Source of the DNA: Elusimicrobiota bacterium
GTDB taxonomy: Bacteria; Elusimicrobiota; Elusimicrobia; Elusimicrobiales; UBA9959
Assembly: GCA_022703115.1 (NCBI GenBank)
Contig: JAKLEK010000051.1
Location: 1-9,236, forward strand
Reading direction: 5' to 3'
DNA: 9,236 nucleotides
Both the position numbers and the translations under genes were made by a program. This document shows, one piece after another, positions 1 through 4,984 of this stretch (position 1 is the first letter of the stretch; the number at the start of each line of letters is the position of its first letter). Under the pieces are notes generated by a model, which worked only from the letters and a program-made list of their open reading frames with translations, did no database searches and had not been told where the DNA came from.

Positions 1-27
1 GGCCTTTATGTAGCTCAGCGCCGCTTT
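1..27 (-). other. Out-of-frame continuation of yraN (apparent -1 frameshift at AAA 25-27)
   Basis: Read on the minus strand in the frame beginning at base 27, this stretch translates as KAALSYIKA and stays open to the window edge. That is the helix expected after KRARIV in UPF0102 proteins (pattern K/R-A-A-x-x-Y-[LI]). One extra A in the AAA run at 25-27 would restore a continuous frame. No classical X-XXY-YYZ slippery heptamer is present, so a base deletion or an assembly error in a short homopolymer is likelier than programmed frameshifting. Confidence 0.7.
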
Positions 28-248
28 ACTATCCTGGCCCGCTTGCGCCTGCCGACCATTTCGGCGGGAAACCCGTAAGCGAAGGAGGAGCGGGCCTTTA
101 CCTCCGCGAAGACCATCGTACCACCGTCCAGCGCCACGATGTCCAGTTCTCCCATGGGACAGGACCAGCGCATAGCCAGTATCTTGTACCCCCGGGTCTT
201 CAGATAAGCGGCCGCCCTGTCTTCCGCCTGCCTGCCCAGTTCGTTCAC
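15..248 (-). CDS. yraN: YraN/UPF0102 family nuclease-like protein, frameshifted near the 3' end
   Basis: This is a UPF0102 (YraN) protein, a small family with a PD-(D/E)XK endonuclease-like fold and no firmly settled role, often encoded beside rnhB as here. Visible family marks are the N-terminal helix GRQAEDRAAAYLKTRGY, the GELDIVA stretch (E34, D36) and FAEVK (E49, K51), which together form the putative metal-binding core. The open frame gives only 77 residues against about 115 to 125 for the family. It stops at TGA just after KRARIV, and the expected C-terminal helix is found in the adjacent frame (separate entry), so the gene is frameshifted or carries a sequencing error. The start is GTG, with a GAGGG-type ribosome site lying in the end of rnhB, 7 nt away. 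Family identity is secure; whether the gene is intact is not. Confidence 0.85.
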   Translation of the reverse strand: MNELGRQAEDRAAAYLKTRGYKILAMRWSCPMGELDIVALDGGTMVFAEVKARSSFAYGFPAEMVGRRKRARIVKRR

Positions 249-255
249 CGCGCCC

Positions 256-897
256 TCACGCCGCCGAGGCGGCCTTCCTGACCGGAGCGTAGCTCATCCG
301 GTGGCAGGGACAGGGTCCGAAGGCCGACAACGCGGCCATATGCCCGGCGGTACCGTATCCCTTATGCCCCGCGAAACCGTAAGCCGGCCAGCGCCGGTCC
401 AGCTCGGCCATCCACCGGTCCCTGACGACCTTCGCGAAAATGCTCGCCGCGGCGATCGAGAGGGACTTTCCGTCGCCACCGACCACCGGTTCCTGACCTA
501 CGGCAAGGCCCTTTACCGCATGAGGGCCGTCCACAAGGGCGAGGACCCCGGAGGAGGGAGCGCCCAGCGCCGAGATCAGCCGGCCGGCGGCCAGGGACAT
601 GGCCCTCATCACGGCGCGATGGATGTTAAGTTCGTCTATCTCCCGGGGGGTGGCGAAACCGAAACCGAAACGCACGCCCGAAGCCAGCATATGCGGAAGC
701 AGAAGGTTACGCTTCTTCTCGCTCAGCCGCTTGCTGTCGTTCACTTCCTGGAGGAAAGGATAGGAGGAGGGGGGAACGAACGCCGCGGCCGCGGAGACCG
801 GCCCGGCCAGCGGACCGCGGCCGGCCTCGTCGATACCTATCAGGTACGCCGGCCGGGCCCGTTCAATCACCGCAAGGTCGAAATTTAATAGTCGCAC
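256..897 (-). CDS. rnhB: Ribonuclease HII
   Basis: Cytoplasmic type 2 ribonuclease H, which cuts the RNA strand of RNA-DNA hybrids and removes single ribonucleotides misincorporated in DNA. The 213 residues match normal family length. GIDEAGRGPLAGPV near the N-terminus carries the first two metal ligands (D23, E24) and the GRG ribonucleotide-sensing loop. NDSKRLSEKKR follows at 53-63. LVDG gives D123, and the GGD segment gives D142 just before the SIAAASIFAKVVRDR signature at 146-161. YGFAGHKGYGT (173-183) and the C-terminal HRMSYAPV complete the fold. The usual KGD motif reads GGD here, but the Asp is kept. The start is GTG with only a weak upstream ribosome site; no better in-frame start is visible. 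It ends 7 nt before yraN and probably belongs to the rpsP-rplS transcript. Confidence 0.96.
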   Translation of the reverse strand: MRLLNFDLAVIERARPAYLIGIDEAGRGPLAGPVSAAAAFVPPSSYPFLQEVNDSKRLSEKKRNLLLPHMLASGVRFGFGFATPREIDELNIHRAVMRAMSLAAGRLISALGAPSSGVLALVDGPHAVKGLAVGQEPVVGGDGKSLSIAAASIFAKVVRDRWMAELDRRWPAYGFAGHKGYGTAGHMAALSAFGPCPCHRMSYAPVRKAASAA

Positions 898-961
898 GAT
901 CGAATCCGGCGGATGCGCGCGGGCGGCCTGACGACGACAGAGTACGCGGCGGACCCTCGCG

Positions 962-1390
962 CTACTTCTTCTCCGGGGCCTGGGACGGAGCCTGCGCGGA
1001 CGGCGCGGGCGCTGCGGCCGGAGCAGGAGGGGCGGCGGTTTCGGCGCCCTCTCCGGAGGCGGTCTCTTCCAGTCTCGCGGATTTGCCGGACAGTCCGCGC
1101 AGGTAGCGAATCTTGGCGCGCCGCACCTTTCCGGTCTTTACCAGCTCTATCTTGTCTATCCGCGGCGAATGCACAGGGAACACGCGCTCCACCCCGACGC
1201 CGTAGGAGATCTTCCTTATGGTGAAGGTCTCGGAGATGCCGGTGCCCCTTCTGGCGATCAGAACTCCGTCGAAGACCTGGACCCTGTCGCTGTCGCCTTC
1301 CACGATCCGGGTATGCACCTTCAGAGTGTCCCCGGTCCTGAAATCGAATTTTTCCTTCTTCATCCCGAGCTGCTCTTCGATCGTCTTCAT
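962..1390 (-). CDS. rplS: 50S ribosomal protein bL19 with Ala/Pro-rich C-terminal tail
   Basis: Large-subunit ribosomal protein bL19, which lies at the subunit interface and contributes to an intersubunit bridge. The core is highly conserved: FRTGDTLKVHTRIVEGD, RVQVFDGVLIARRG, ETFTIRKISYGVGVERVFPVHSPRIDKIE and KVRRAKIRYLRGLSGKSAR. I chose the ATG at 1390 (142 residues, MKTIEEQLG start) because GGAGG sits 5 nt upstream; the longer GTG form from 1402 would contain that ribosome site inside the coding region. After the core there is a tail of about 33 residues made largely of Ala, Pro, Glu, Gln and Ser, ending in EKK. Many bL19 proteins stop soon after the core, so the tail is an extension. It follows trmD by 22 nt, as in the widespread trmD-rplS arrangement. 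Confidence 0.97.
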   Translation of the reverse strand: MKTIEEQLGMKKEKFDFRTGDTLKVHTRIVEGDSDRVQVFDGVLIARRGTGISETFTIRKISYGVGVERVFPVHSPRIDKIELVKTGKVRRAKIRYLRGLSGKSARLEETASGEGAETAAPPAPAAAPAPSAQAPSQAPEKK

Positions 1391-1412
1391 GATTTCCTCC
1401 ACTTATCTTCGC

Positions 1413-2108
1413 TCAAAAACCTTTTCGCCCCGCCGCGCGCGGAGGCTTCTTCAGGTCCGGCCTTCTTTTCCCAGTCAGGGACTCGGCCGACCGGCGCCTC
1501 CAGGCCGCGATGCGTGCATGGTCTCCGCTCAGAAGAACTCCGGGGACCTTCTTTCCGCGCCAGACCCCCGGCCTGGTGTAATGCGGGGCCTCCAGCAGTC
1601 CGTCCGTGAACGTTTCGTTCACCGCGGCGTCCTTCTTCCTCAGCACGCCGGGCAGCAGGCGCGTCACCGCGTCTATGACCGCCACGGCGGCCGGTTCGCC
1701 GCCGGTCAGCACGTAATCGCCTATGGACAGCTCCAGATCGGCGGAAGAGCTGACCCGCTCGTCTATGCCCTCGTAATGTCCGCAGACCAGGACCAGATGT
1801 TTCTTGGCCGAGAGCTTGACGGCCAGCCCCTGGTCGAAGCGCACGCCCTTAGGCGTAAGAAGGACCACATAGGTCCCTTTCCGCTTCACTTTCCCGATCG
1901 CCCTGTACACCGGCTCGGCCATCATGACCATGCCGGTCCCGCCGCCGTAGGGCCTGTCGTCCACGGTGCCATGGCGGTCGGCCGCGAAATCCCGCGGGTT
2001 GGAAAACCCCAGCTCCAGAAGTCCCTCGTTCCGCGCCCGGCCTACTATGCTCTCAGAGAGAGGGGCGTCGATCATGTCCGGGAAGAGCGTGACCACGTCT
2101 ACGCGCAT
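1413..2108 (-). CDS. trmD: tRNA (guanine-N1-)-methyltransferase TrmD
   Basis: TrmD uses S-adenosylmethionine to methylate N1 of G37 next to the anticodon in tRNAs with G36, which prevents +1 frameshifting. It is a homodimeric SPOUT enzyme with a trefoil knot. At 231 residues the protein is near usual length. It opens with the typical MRVDVVTLFPDMI and has DDRPYGGGTGMVM (50-62). The knot and SAM-site segments are VVLLTPKG (81-88), VCGHYEGIDER (108-118) and SIGDYVLTGGEPA (128-140). The catalytic-region motif FTDGLLEAPHYTRP places the Asp at residue 169, the same number as the proposed general base in the H. influenzae enzyme. The tail is basic (KRRPDLKKPPRAAGRKGF). A GGGAG ribosome site lies 6 nt before the ATG. 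The usual upstream partner rimM is missing: khpA ends 41 nt away. Confidence 0.97.
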   Translation of the reverse strand: MRVDVVTLFPDMIDAPLSESIVGRARNEGLLELGFSNPRDFAADRHGTVDDRPYGGGTGMVMMAEPVYRAIGKVKRKGTYVVLLTPKGVRFDQGLAVKLSAKKHLVLVCGHYEGIDERVSSSADLELSIGDYVLTGGEPAAVAVIDAVTRLLPGVLRKKDAAVNETFTDGLLEAPHYTRPGVWRGKKVPGVLLSGDHARIAAWRRRSAESLTGKRRPDLKKPPRAAGRKGF

Positions 2109-2149
2109 AATCCGCTCCCTGGGTCAGGCCGCGAAGGACCCCGTCCGGG

Positions 2150-2377
2150 TCAAACGATGTCAAGGAACACTTTCTTGCCGCCTTTCGCCGCCTGCAGCTG
2201 CAGAAGCGTCCTGATGGATTTCACCACACGCCCTTCCTTGCCGATGATCTTGCCGCGGTCGGAAGAGGAGACCGAAAGCTTGAAGCGCACCACATTGCCG
2301 TCTTCCGAGGTGGACAGCTTGGCGGACGCGGGGTCGTCCAGCAGAGAGTTTATAAGATACACGAGCACGTCTTTCAT
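2150..2377 (-). CDS. khpA: KH-domain RNA-binding protein KhpA
   Basis: Small single-KH-domain RNA-binding protein of the KhpA (YlqC) family, 75 residues, matching family length. The nucleic-acid-binding GXXG loop is visible in RGKIIGKEGR (G46-K-E-G49), flanked by the expected helices. In Firmicutes KhpA works with KhpB (Jag/EloR) in RNA binding and cell elongation, and the gene commonly lies between rpsP and rimM or trmD. Here it follows rpsP by 88 nt and precedes trmD by 41 nt. An AGGA-type ribosome site lies upstream of the ATG. Family assignment rests on size, the GXXG loop and gene position; the partner khpB is not in this window. Confidence 0.92.
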   Translation of the reverse strand: MKDVLVYLINSLLDDPASAKLSTSEDGNVVRFKLSVSSSDRGKIIGKEGRVVKSIRTLLQLQAAKGGKKVFLDIV

Positions 2378-2397
2378 ATGTTTTCCTGCCTGTTACT

Positions 2398-2454
2398 CCC
2401 GCGGGCGGGCCATGTTCCCGACGCGGGACCGTAGGGCGGAGACAAGCGGGTCCC
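2398..2454 (-). promoter_or_regulatory. Mutually exclusive hairpins between rpsP and khpA
   Basis: The 88-nt gap holds two 6-bp inverted repeats that share bases 2425-2427 and cannot form together. GGGACC (2425-2430) pairs with GGTCCC (2449-2454), and CCCGCG (2398-2403) pairs with CGCGGG (2422-2427); each has an 18-nt loop. This could modulate readthrough or translation downstream of rpsP, or be chance pairing in GC-rich DNA. Confidence 0.25.
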
Positions 2455-2465
2455 CGCCGGCCCGC

Positions 2466-2738
2466 TCAAGCGGGCTCGCCCTTGGCTTTCTCGGACTTTT
2501 TGGCCCTCAGGATCAGGCTCTCGAGGGTGCCGGAAGCTTTGGCGCCGTTCTTGATCCAGCGGTCCAGTTTGGGCATATCGAAGGAGACCTTCTCCTTCTC
2601 CTTTTCCGCTTTCGGGTTATAATGACCGACTATCTCGAGAGGATCGCCTTTGGGACCGCGGCTCTTCTCTATGGCCACGATCCTGTAATGCGGCTGAGTC
2701 CTTTTGCCGAACCTCTGAAGCCTTAAAACCACTGCCAT
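2466..2738 (-). CDS. rpsP: 30S ribosomal protein bS16
   Basis: Small-subunit ribosomal protein bS16, which binds 16S rRNA early in assembly. The 90 residues fit the family (about 80 to 100). The N-terminus MAVVLRLQRFGKRTQPHYRIV is diagnostic, followed by the conserved DPLEIVGHYNP and a C-terminal part with DMPKLDRWIKNGAKAS. The start is an ATG preceded by a perfect AGGAGG 6 nt away, the strongest ribosome site in the window. It is the first gene of the run rpsP-khpA-trmD-rplS-rnhB-yraN. A TATAAT box and a structured leader of about 125 nt lie upstream, so this is the likely head of the transcript. The commonly adjacent ffh gene is not present here. Confidence 0.97.
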   Translation of the reverse strand: MAVVLRLQRFGKRTQPHYRIVAIEKSRGPKGDPLEIVGHYNPKAEKEKEKVSFDMPKLDRWIKNGAKASGTLESLILRAKKSEKAKGEPA

Positions 2739-2787
2739 AAACGTCCTCCTAGACTATGCCAGACCTGCGGACCAGAATCGGATATTC

Positions 2788-2839
2788 CGGTACCCGCGCG
2801 CACGGGCCGCGGGAACTGTCCCGGGGATGTTCCGTACCG
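2788..2839 (-). promoter_or_regulatory. Possible three-way-junction RNA structure in the rpsP leader
   Basis: Three nested inverted repeats fit together with almost no unpaired junction bases. The closing stem pairs 2788-2793 with 2834-2839 (6 bp, CGGTAC/GTACCG). One arm pairs 2812-2816 with 2829-2833 (GGAAC/GTTCC). The second pairs 2795-2798 with 2808-2811 (CGCG/CGCG). Leaders of ribosomal-protein operons often fold to mimic the rRNA target of the encoded protein, which makes this a candidate autoregulatory element. High GC content raises the chance of accidental pairing. Confidence 0.3.
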
Positions 2840-2841
2840 AG

Positions 2842-2864
2842 GCCGGCGCGGAAATAGCGCCGGC
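2842..2864 (-). promoter_or_regulatory. Hairpin at the predicted 5' end of the rpsP leader
   Basis: A perfect 8-bp GC-only inverted repeat, GCCGGCGC (2842-2849) and GCGCCGGC (2857-2864), is separated by a 7-nt loop. It falls at the predicted transcription start of the rpsP operon. No T-run follows on either strand, so it is not a standard terminator. A 5' stabilising stem or part of a regulatory leader is possible; the function is inferred. Confidence 0.45.
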
Positions 2865-2870
2865 GCTTAT

Positions 2871-2876
2871 ATTATA
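2871..2876 (-). promoter_or_regulatory. Promoter -10 box for the rpsP operon
   Basis: On the minus strand TATAAT, a perfect sigma-70-type -10 hexamer, lies in an AT-rich island within an otherwise GC-rich gap. Transcription would begin near 2864, giving a 5' leader of about 125 nt before rpsP. No good -35 hexamer is found at 16 to 18 bp (the best positions read like GGTCCA), so the promoter is either activator-dependent or weakly defined upstream. Confidence 0.5.
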
Positions 2877-2911
2877 CAAATTATCGGCTTGGTTGGACCG
2901 GCCCGACGCGG

Positions 2912-3286
2912 TCAGGCCGTTTCGCCCAGGAGTTTTTTTATATGACCCAGCAGACGGGACCAGTCATAGGGCTTGTTGACATAGACCTCGGCCCCCGACT
3001 TGAAAGCCGTTTCCATATCGCCCACTAGCTTCTTCCCCGTCAGCATTATGATCCTTACGTTCTTCAGGGTCGGCTCGGCCTTGATCAGCTCGCAGAGAGT
3101 GTTGCCGTCCAGCCTGGGAAGGCCGATGTCCAGGATGGCGAGGTCCGGATGTTCTTTTTTCGCCAGCGCCAGGCCCTCTTCTCCGTCGTGAGCGGCGAAG
3201 ACCTTGTAACCGAGAGATTCCAGCCTCGCGGAGAGGACCGTCGCTATCAGGTCCTCGTCCTCGACTATTAATATCGTTTTAGGCAT
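2912..3286 (-). CDS. Single-domain response regulator (CheY-like receiver)
   Basis: A stand-alone receiver domain of 124 residues with no output domain. The acidic pocket is E9-D10 in ILIVEDED, the phosphoacceptor is D53 in LAILDIGLPRLDG, the switch Thr is T83 in IIMLTGKK, the aromatic switch residue is Y102, and the invariant Lys is K105 in VNKPYDW. All key residues are present, so phosphorylation is expected. With no effector domain it must act by protein-protein contact or as a phosphorelay intermediate. No histidine kinase is encoded in the window. Its ATG overlaps the end of rpe by 8 nt, so it is probably translated from the def-fmt-rpe transcript. The target pathway cannot be told from the sequence. 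Confidence 0.94.
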   Translation of the reverse strand: MPKTILIVEDEDLIATVLSARLESLGYKVFAAHDGEEGLALAKKEHPDLAILDIGLPRLDGNTLCELIKAEPTLKNVRIIMLTGKKLVGDMETAFKSGAEVYVNKPYDWSRLLGHIKKLLGETA

Positions 3287-3983
3287 GATCTGAGACCCCC
3301 GGCAATTTTTTCAACAGAGAACACGCGAAGGCGGCCGGAGCTGGCCTGGAGAACAGCGCGCTGCCCATAACGAGCGAATCCGCGCCGGCGGCGGCCGCCT
3401 CCGGGGCGGTGCGCTCGTTTATCCCGCCGTCGACCTGAAGCCAGACCGGGCGCCCCGACCCGGCTATGGCCCTCCGAGCCGCGGCTATCTTCGGAAGCGA
3501 TCCCCGGAGGAAAGACTGTCCGCCGAAGCCGGGCTCGACGGTCATCAGGAGAAGAAGGTCGATAAGTCCCAGATGCTTCAGCGCCCTGGAAAGGGGGGTT
3601 CTTGGACGCAGGGCCAGCCCCGCCTTAAGGCCGAGCGACCTTATTTTTCTCAGGCAGGCGGGAATATCGGCGTCGGCCTCTTCATGCACGGTTATCAGAG
3701 CGGCGCCGGAATCGGCGAAAGGCCGTATGAACAGGTCCGGCCGCATCACCATGAGGTGCGCGTCCAGGGCCAGCGGGGTCGCGGCCTTAAGGCATGAGGC
3801 GACATGAGGACCGAAACTGAGATTAGGTACGAAATGACCGTCCATGACGTCCAGCTGCACCCAGCCGGAGCATTTCTCCAATCCGCGCAGGCCGGTCTTA
3901 AGGCACGAGAAGTCCGCGGAGAGGACGGAAGGCACTATGACAGGACGGCCGTCGGGCGAAGGCAGATATCTCTTCGGGGTCAT
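3279..3983 (-). CDS. rpe: Ribulose-phosphate 3-epimerase
   Basis: Interconverts D-ribulose 5-phosphate and D-xylulose 5-phosphate in the pentose phosphate pathway; a cytosolic TIM-barrel metalloenzyme. At 234 residues it is slightly longer than usual (about 220). Diagnostic motifs are VPSVLSADF (17-25), LDVMDGHFVPNLSFGP (44-59), DAHLMV (74-79), MTVEPGFGGQSF (147-158) and VDGGIN (184-189). Three of the four usual metal ligands are visible (D45, H76, D185). The fourth, normally His two residues before D45 (H35 in human RPE), is Gln here (Q43, codon CAG). This may alter metal binding or activity. The ATG overlaps the stop of the PASTA gene as ATGA, and the 3' end overlaps the response-regulator start by 8 nt, pointing to translational coupling. 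Confidence 0.94.
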   Translation of the reverse strand: MTPKRYLPSPDGRPVIVPSVLSADFSCLKTGLRGLEKCSGWVQLDVMDGHFVPNLSFGPHVASCLKAATPLALDAHLMVMRPDLFIRPFADSGAALITVHEEADADIPACLRKIRSLGLKAGLALRPRTPLSRALKHLGLIDLLLLMTVEPGFGGQSFLRGSLPKIAAARRAIAGSGRPVWLQVDGGINERTAPEAAAAGADSLVMGSALFSRPAPAAFACSLLKKLPGVSDHA

Positions 3984-4984
3984 TTGACCTCGCGCTCCTC
4001 TACCAGTATACCGTTGACGAAGATCCGCACTTTGTCGGCTCCTCCGTAAGGGACAACGAGATCTATCTTGGAACCGGGCTCGCGGAGTCCGTTGAATATC
4101 TCCCGGTCTCCCTGCTTGCCCACCGACACTATGCGGATATGCCGCTGGGAGCCGCTCTGCGAGACCTCGTAGCGGATATGGAACTCCCTGTCGTCCTTTC
4201 CGGCGGAGGCTCTGCGGGAACTTACGGTAAGCGTTACCGGGGAACCGGACGGGACCACGGTATCGGGCGAGGGGACCTGGTCTATTACCGTCCCTCCCGG
4301 GAAAAGGGAAGCCGGGTCCTCTGTCAGCTTCACCTCAACCTTGCTGTCCGACGCCCACTGATAGGTCTCTTCGATCTTTTTCTGCCTGAAGTCCGGCATA
4401 AGGACTATGCCGGCCGGAGGCGGCCCCGCGGCCACCACGGCCTGTACCATGGTGTTCTTGGACACGCTCGTCTCGGACCTCGGCTCCTGGGACAGGACCG
4501 TCCCTTTTTCGGCCTTCAGTGAGTACGCCTCGCTGACCTCTCCCAGCAGAAGCTGACGCTGCCGGAGAAGCAGCTCGGCGTTGCGCAGCGGCAGGCCGAT
4601 GAGGTTCGGGGTGAAAACGGATTCTCCGCCCTGGCTGAAGACCACCCTTATTATCTTTCCTTCCCTCACGGTGGTCCCGGGATCGGGGGTCTGACGCAGG
4701 ACCGTGTCTATCGGCACGGAGTCGTTGAACTCATGGCCCTCGATGCGCATCGCCAGGCCGCTCTCGCTGACGAGCTGGAGGGCGCTGGCGGCCGATTTCC
4801 CGTGGATGTCCGGCACTATTACCTCTTTCCGGTTATGGACCACGGTGTCCATGGTCCAGGAGAAGAGGAAATAGGTGGCTAGAAAAAGCCCCAGCGCAAG
4901 TCCGGATATCCTGAATACGAAACGCGGGTTAACGAAGAACGCTCCCGCCGGAAAATGCGTTTTTAAGGATTCTATTATGTTCAC
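3980..4984 (-). CDS. Membrane-anchored protein with three PASTA domains, no kinase domain
   Basis: A 334-residue protein with a short cytoplasmic N-terminus, one membrane segment (about residues 22-44, SGLALGLFLATYFLFSW core) and an exported part. Three PASTA repeats follow at about 55-118 (VPDIHGKSAASALQLV), 123-187 (FTPNLIGLPLRNAELLL) and 193-256 (MPDFRQKKIEETYQWA). Each ends with the typical Q-x-P-x-P/S-G-x-x-V/I-x-x-G segment or a close variant. A C-terminal region of about 75 residues (262-334) I do not recognise. PASTA domains bind peptidoglycan or muropeptides in PknB-type kinases and some penicillin-binding proteins; here neither enzyme is attached, so a cell-wall-binding or sensing role is inferred. 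The start is GTG in a GTGA overlap with the fmt stop, and it overlaps rpe by 4 nt, so it sits firmly inside the operon. Confidence 0.88.
   Translation of the reverse strand: MNIIESLKTHFPAGAFFVNPRFVFRISGLALGLFLATYFLFSWTMDTVVHNRKEVIVPDIHGKSAASALQLVSESGLAMRIEGHEFNDSVPIDTVLRQTPDPGTTVREGKIIRVVFSQGGESVFTPNLIGLPLRNAELLLRQRQLLLGEVSEAYSLKAEKGTVLSQEPRSETSVSKNTMVQAVVAAGPPPAGIVLMPDFRQKKIEETYQWASDSKVEVKLTEDPASLFPGGTVIDQVPSPDTVVPSGSPVTLTVSSRRASAGKDDREFHIRYEVSQSGSQRHIRIVSVGKQGDREIFNGLREPGSKIDLVVPYGGADKVRIFVNGILVEEREVK

Noticed and set aside
25..30. Programmed -1 frameshift in yraN
   Set aside because: No X-XXY-YYZ heptamer or stimulatory structure is visible; a missing base in a short A-run is simpler.
1391..1402. 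Longer rplS start at GTG 1402
   Set aside because: The extra four codons contain the GGAGG ribosome site that serves the ATG at 1390.
1218..2726. A 502-residue plus-strand open frame opposite rplS, trmD, khpA and rpsP
   Set aside because: It crosses four well-supported genes and their gaps and has no domain-like pattern; a shadow frame.
2877..2911. A -35 box or a terminator in the short stretch after the response-regulator gene
   Set aside because: No TTGACA-like hexamer at proper spacing and no stem longer than 3 to 4 bp followed by T residues could be found.
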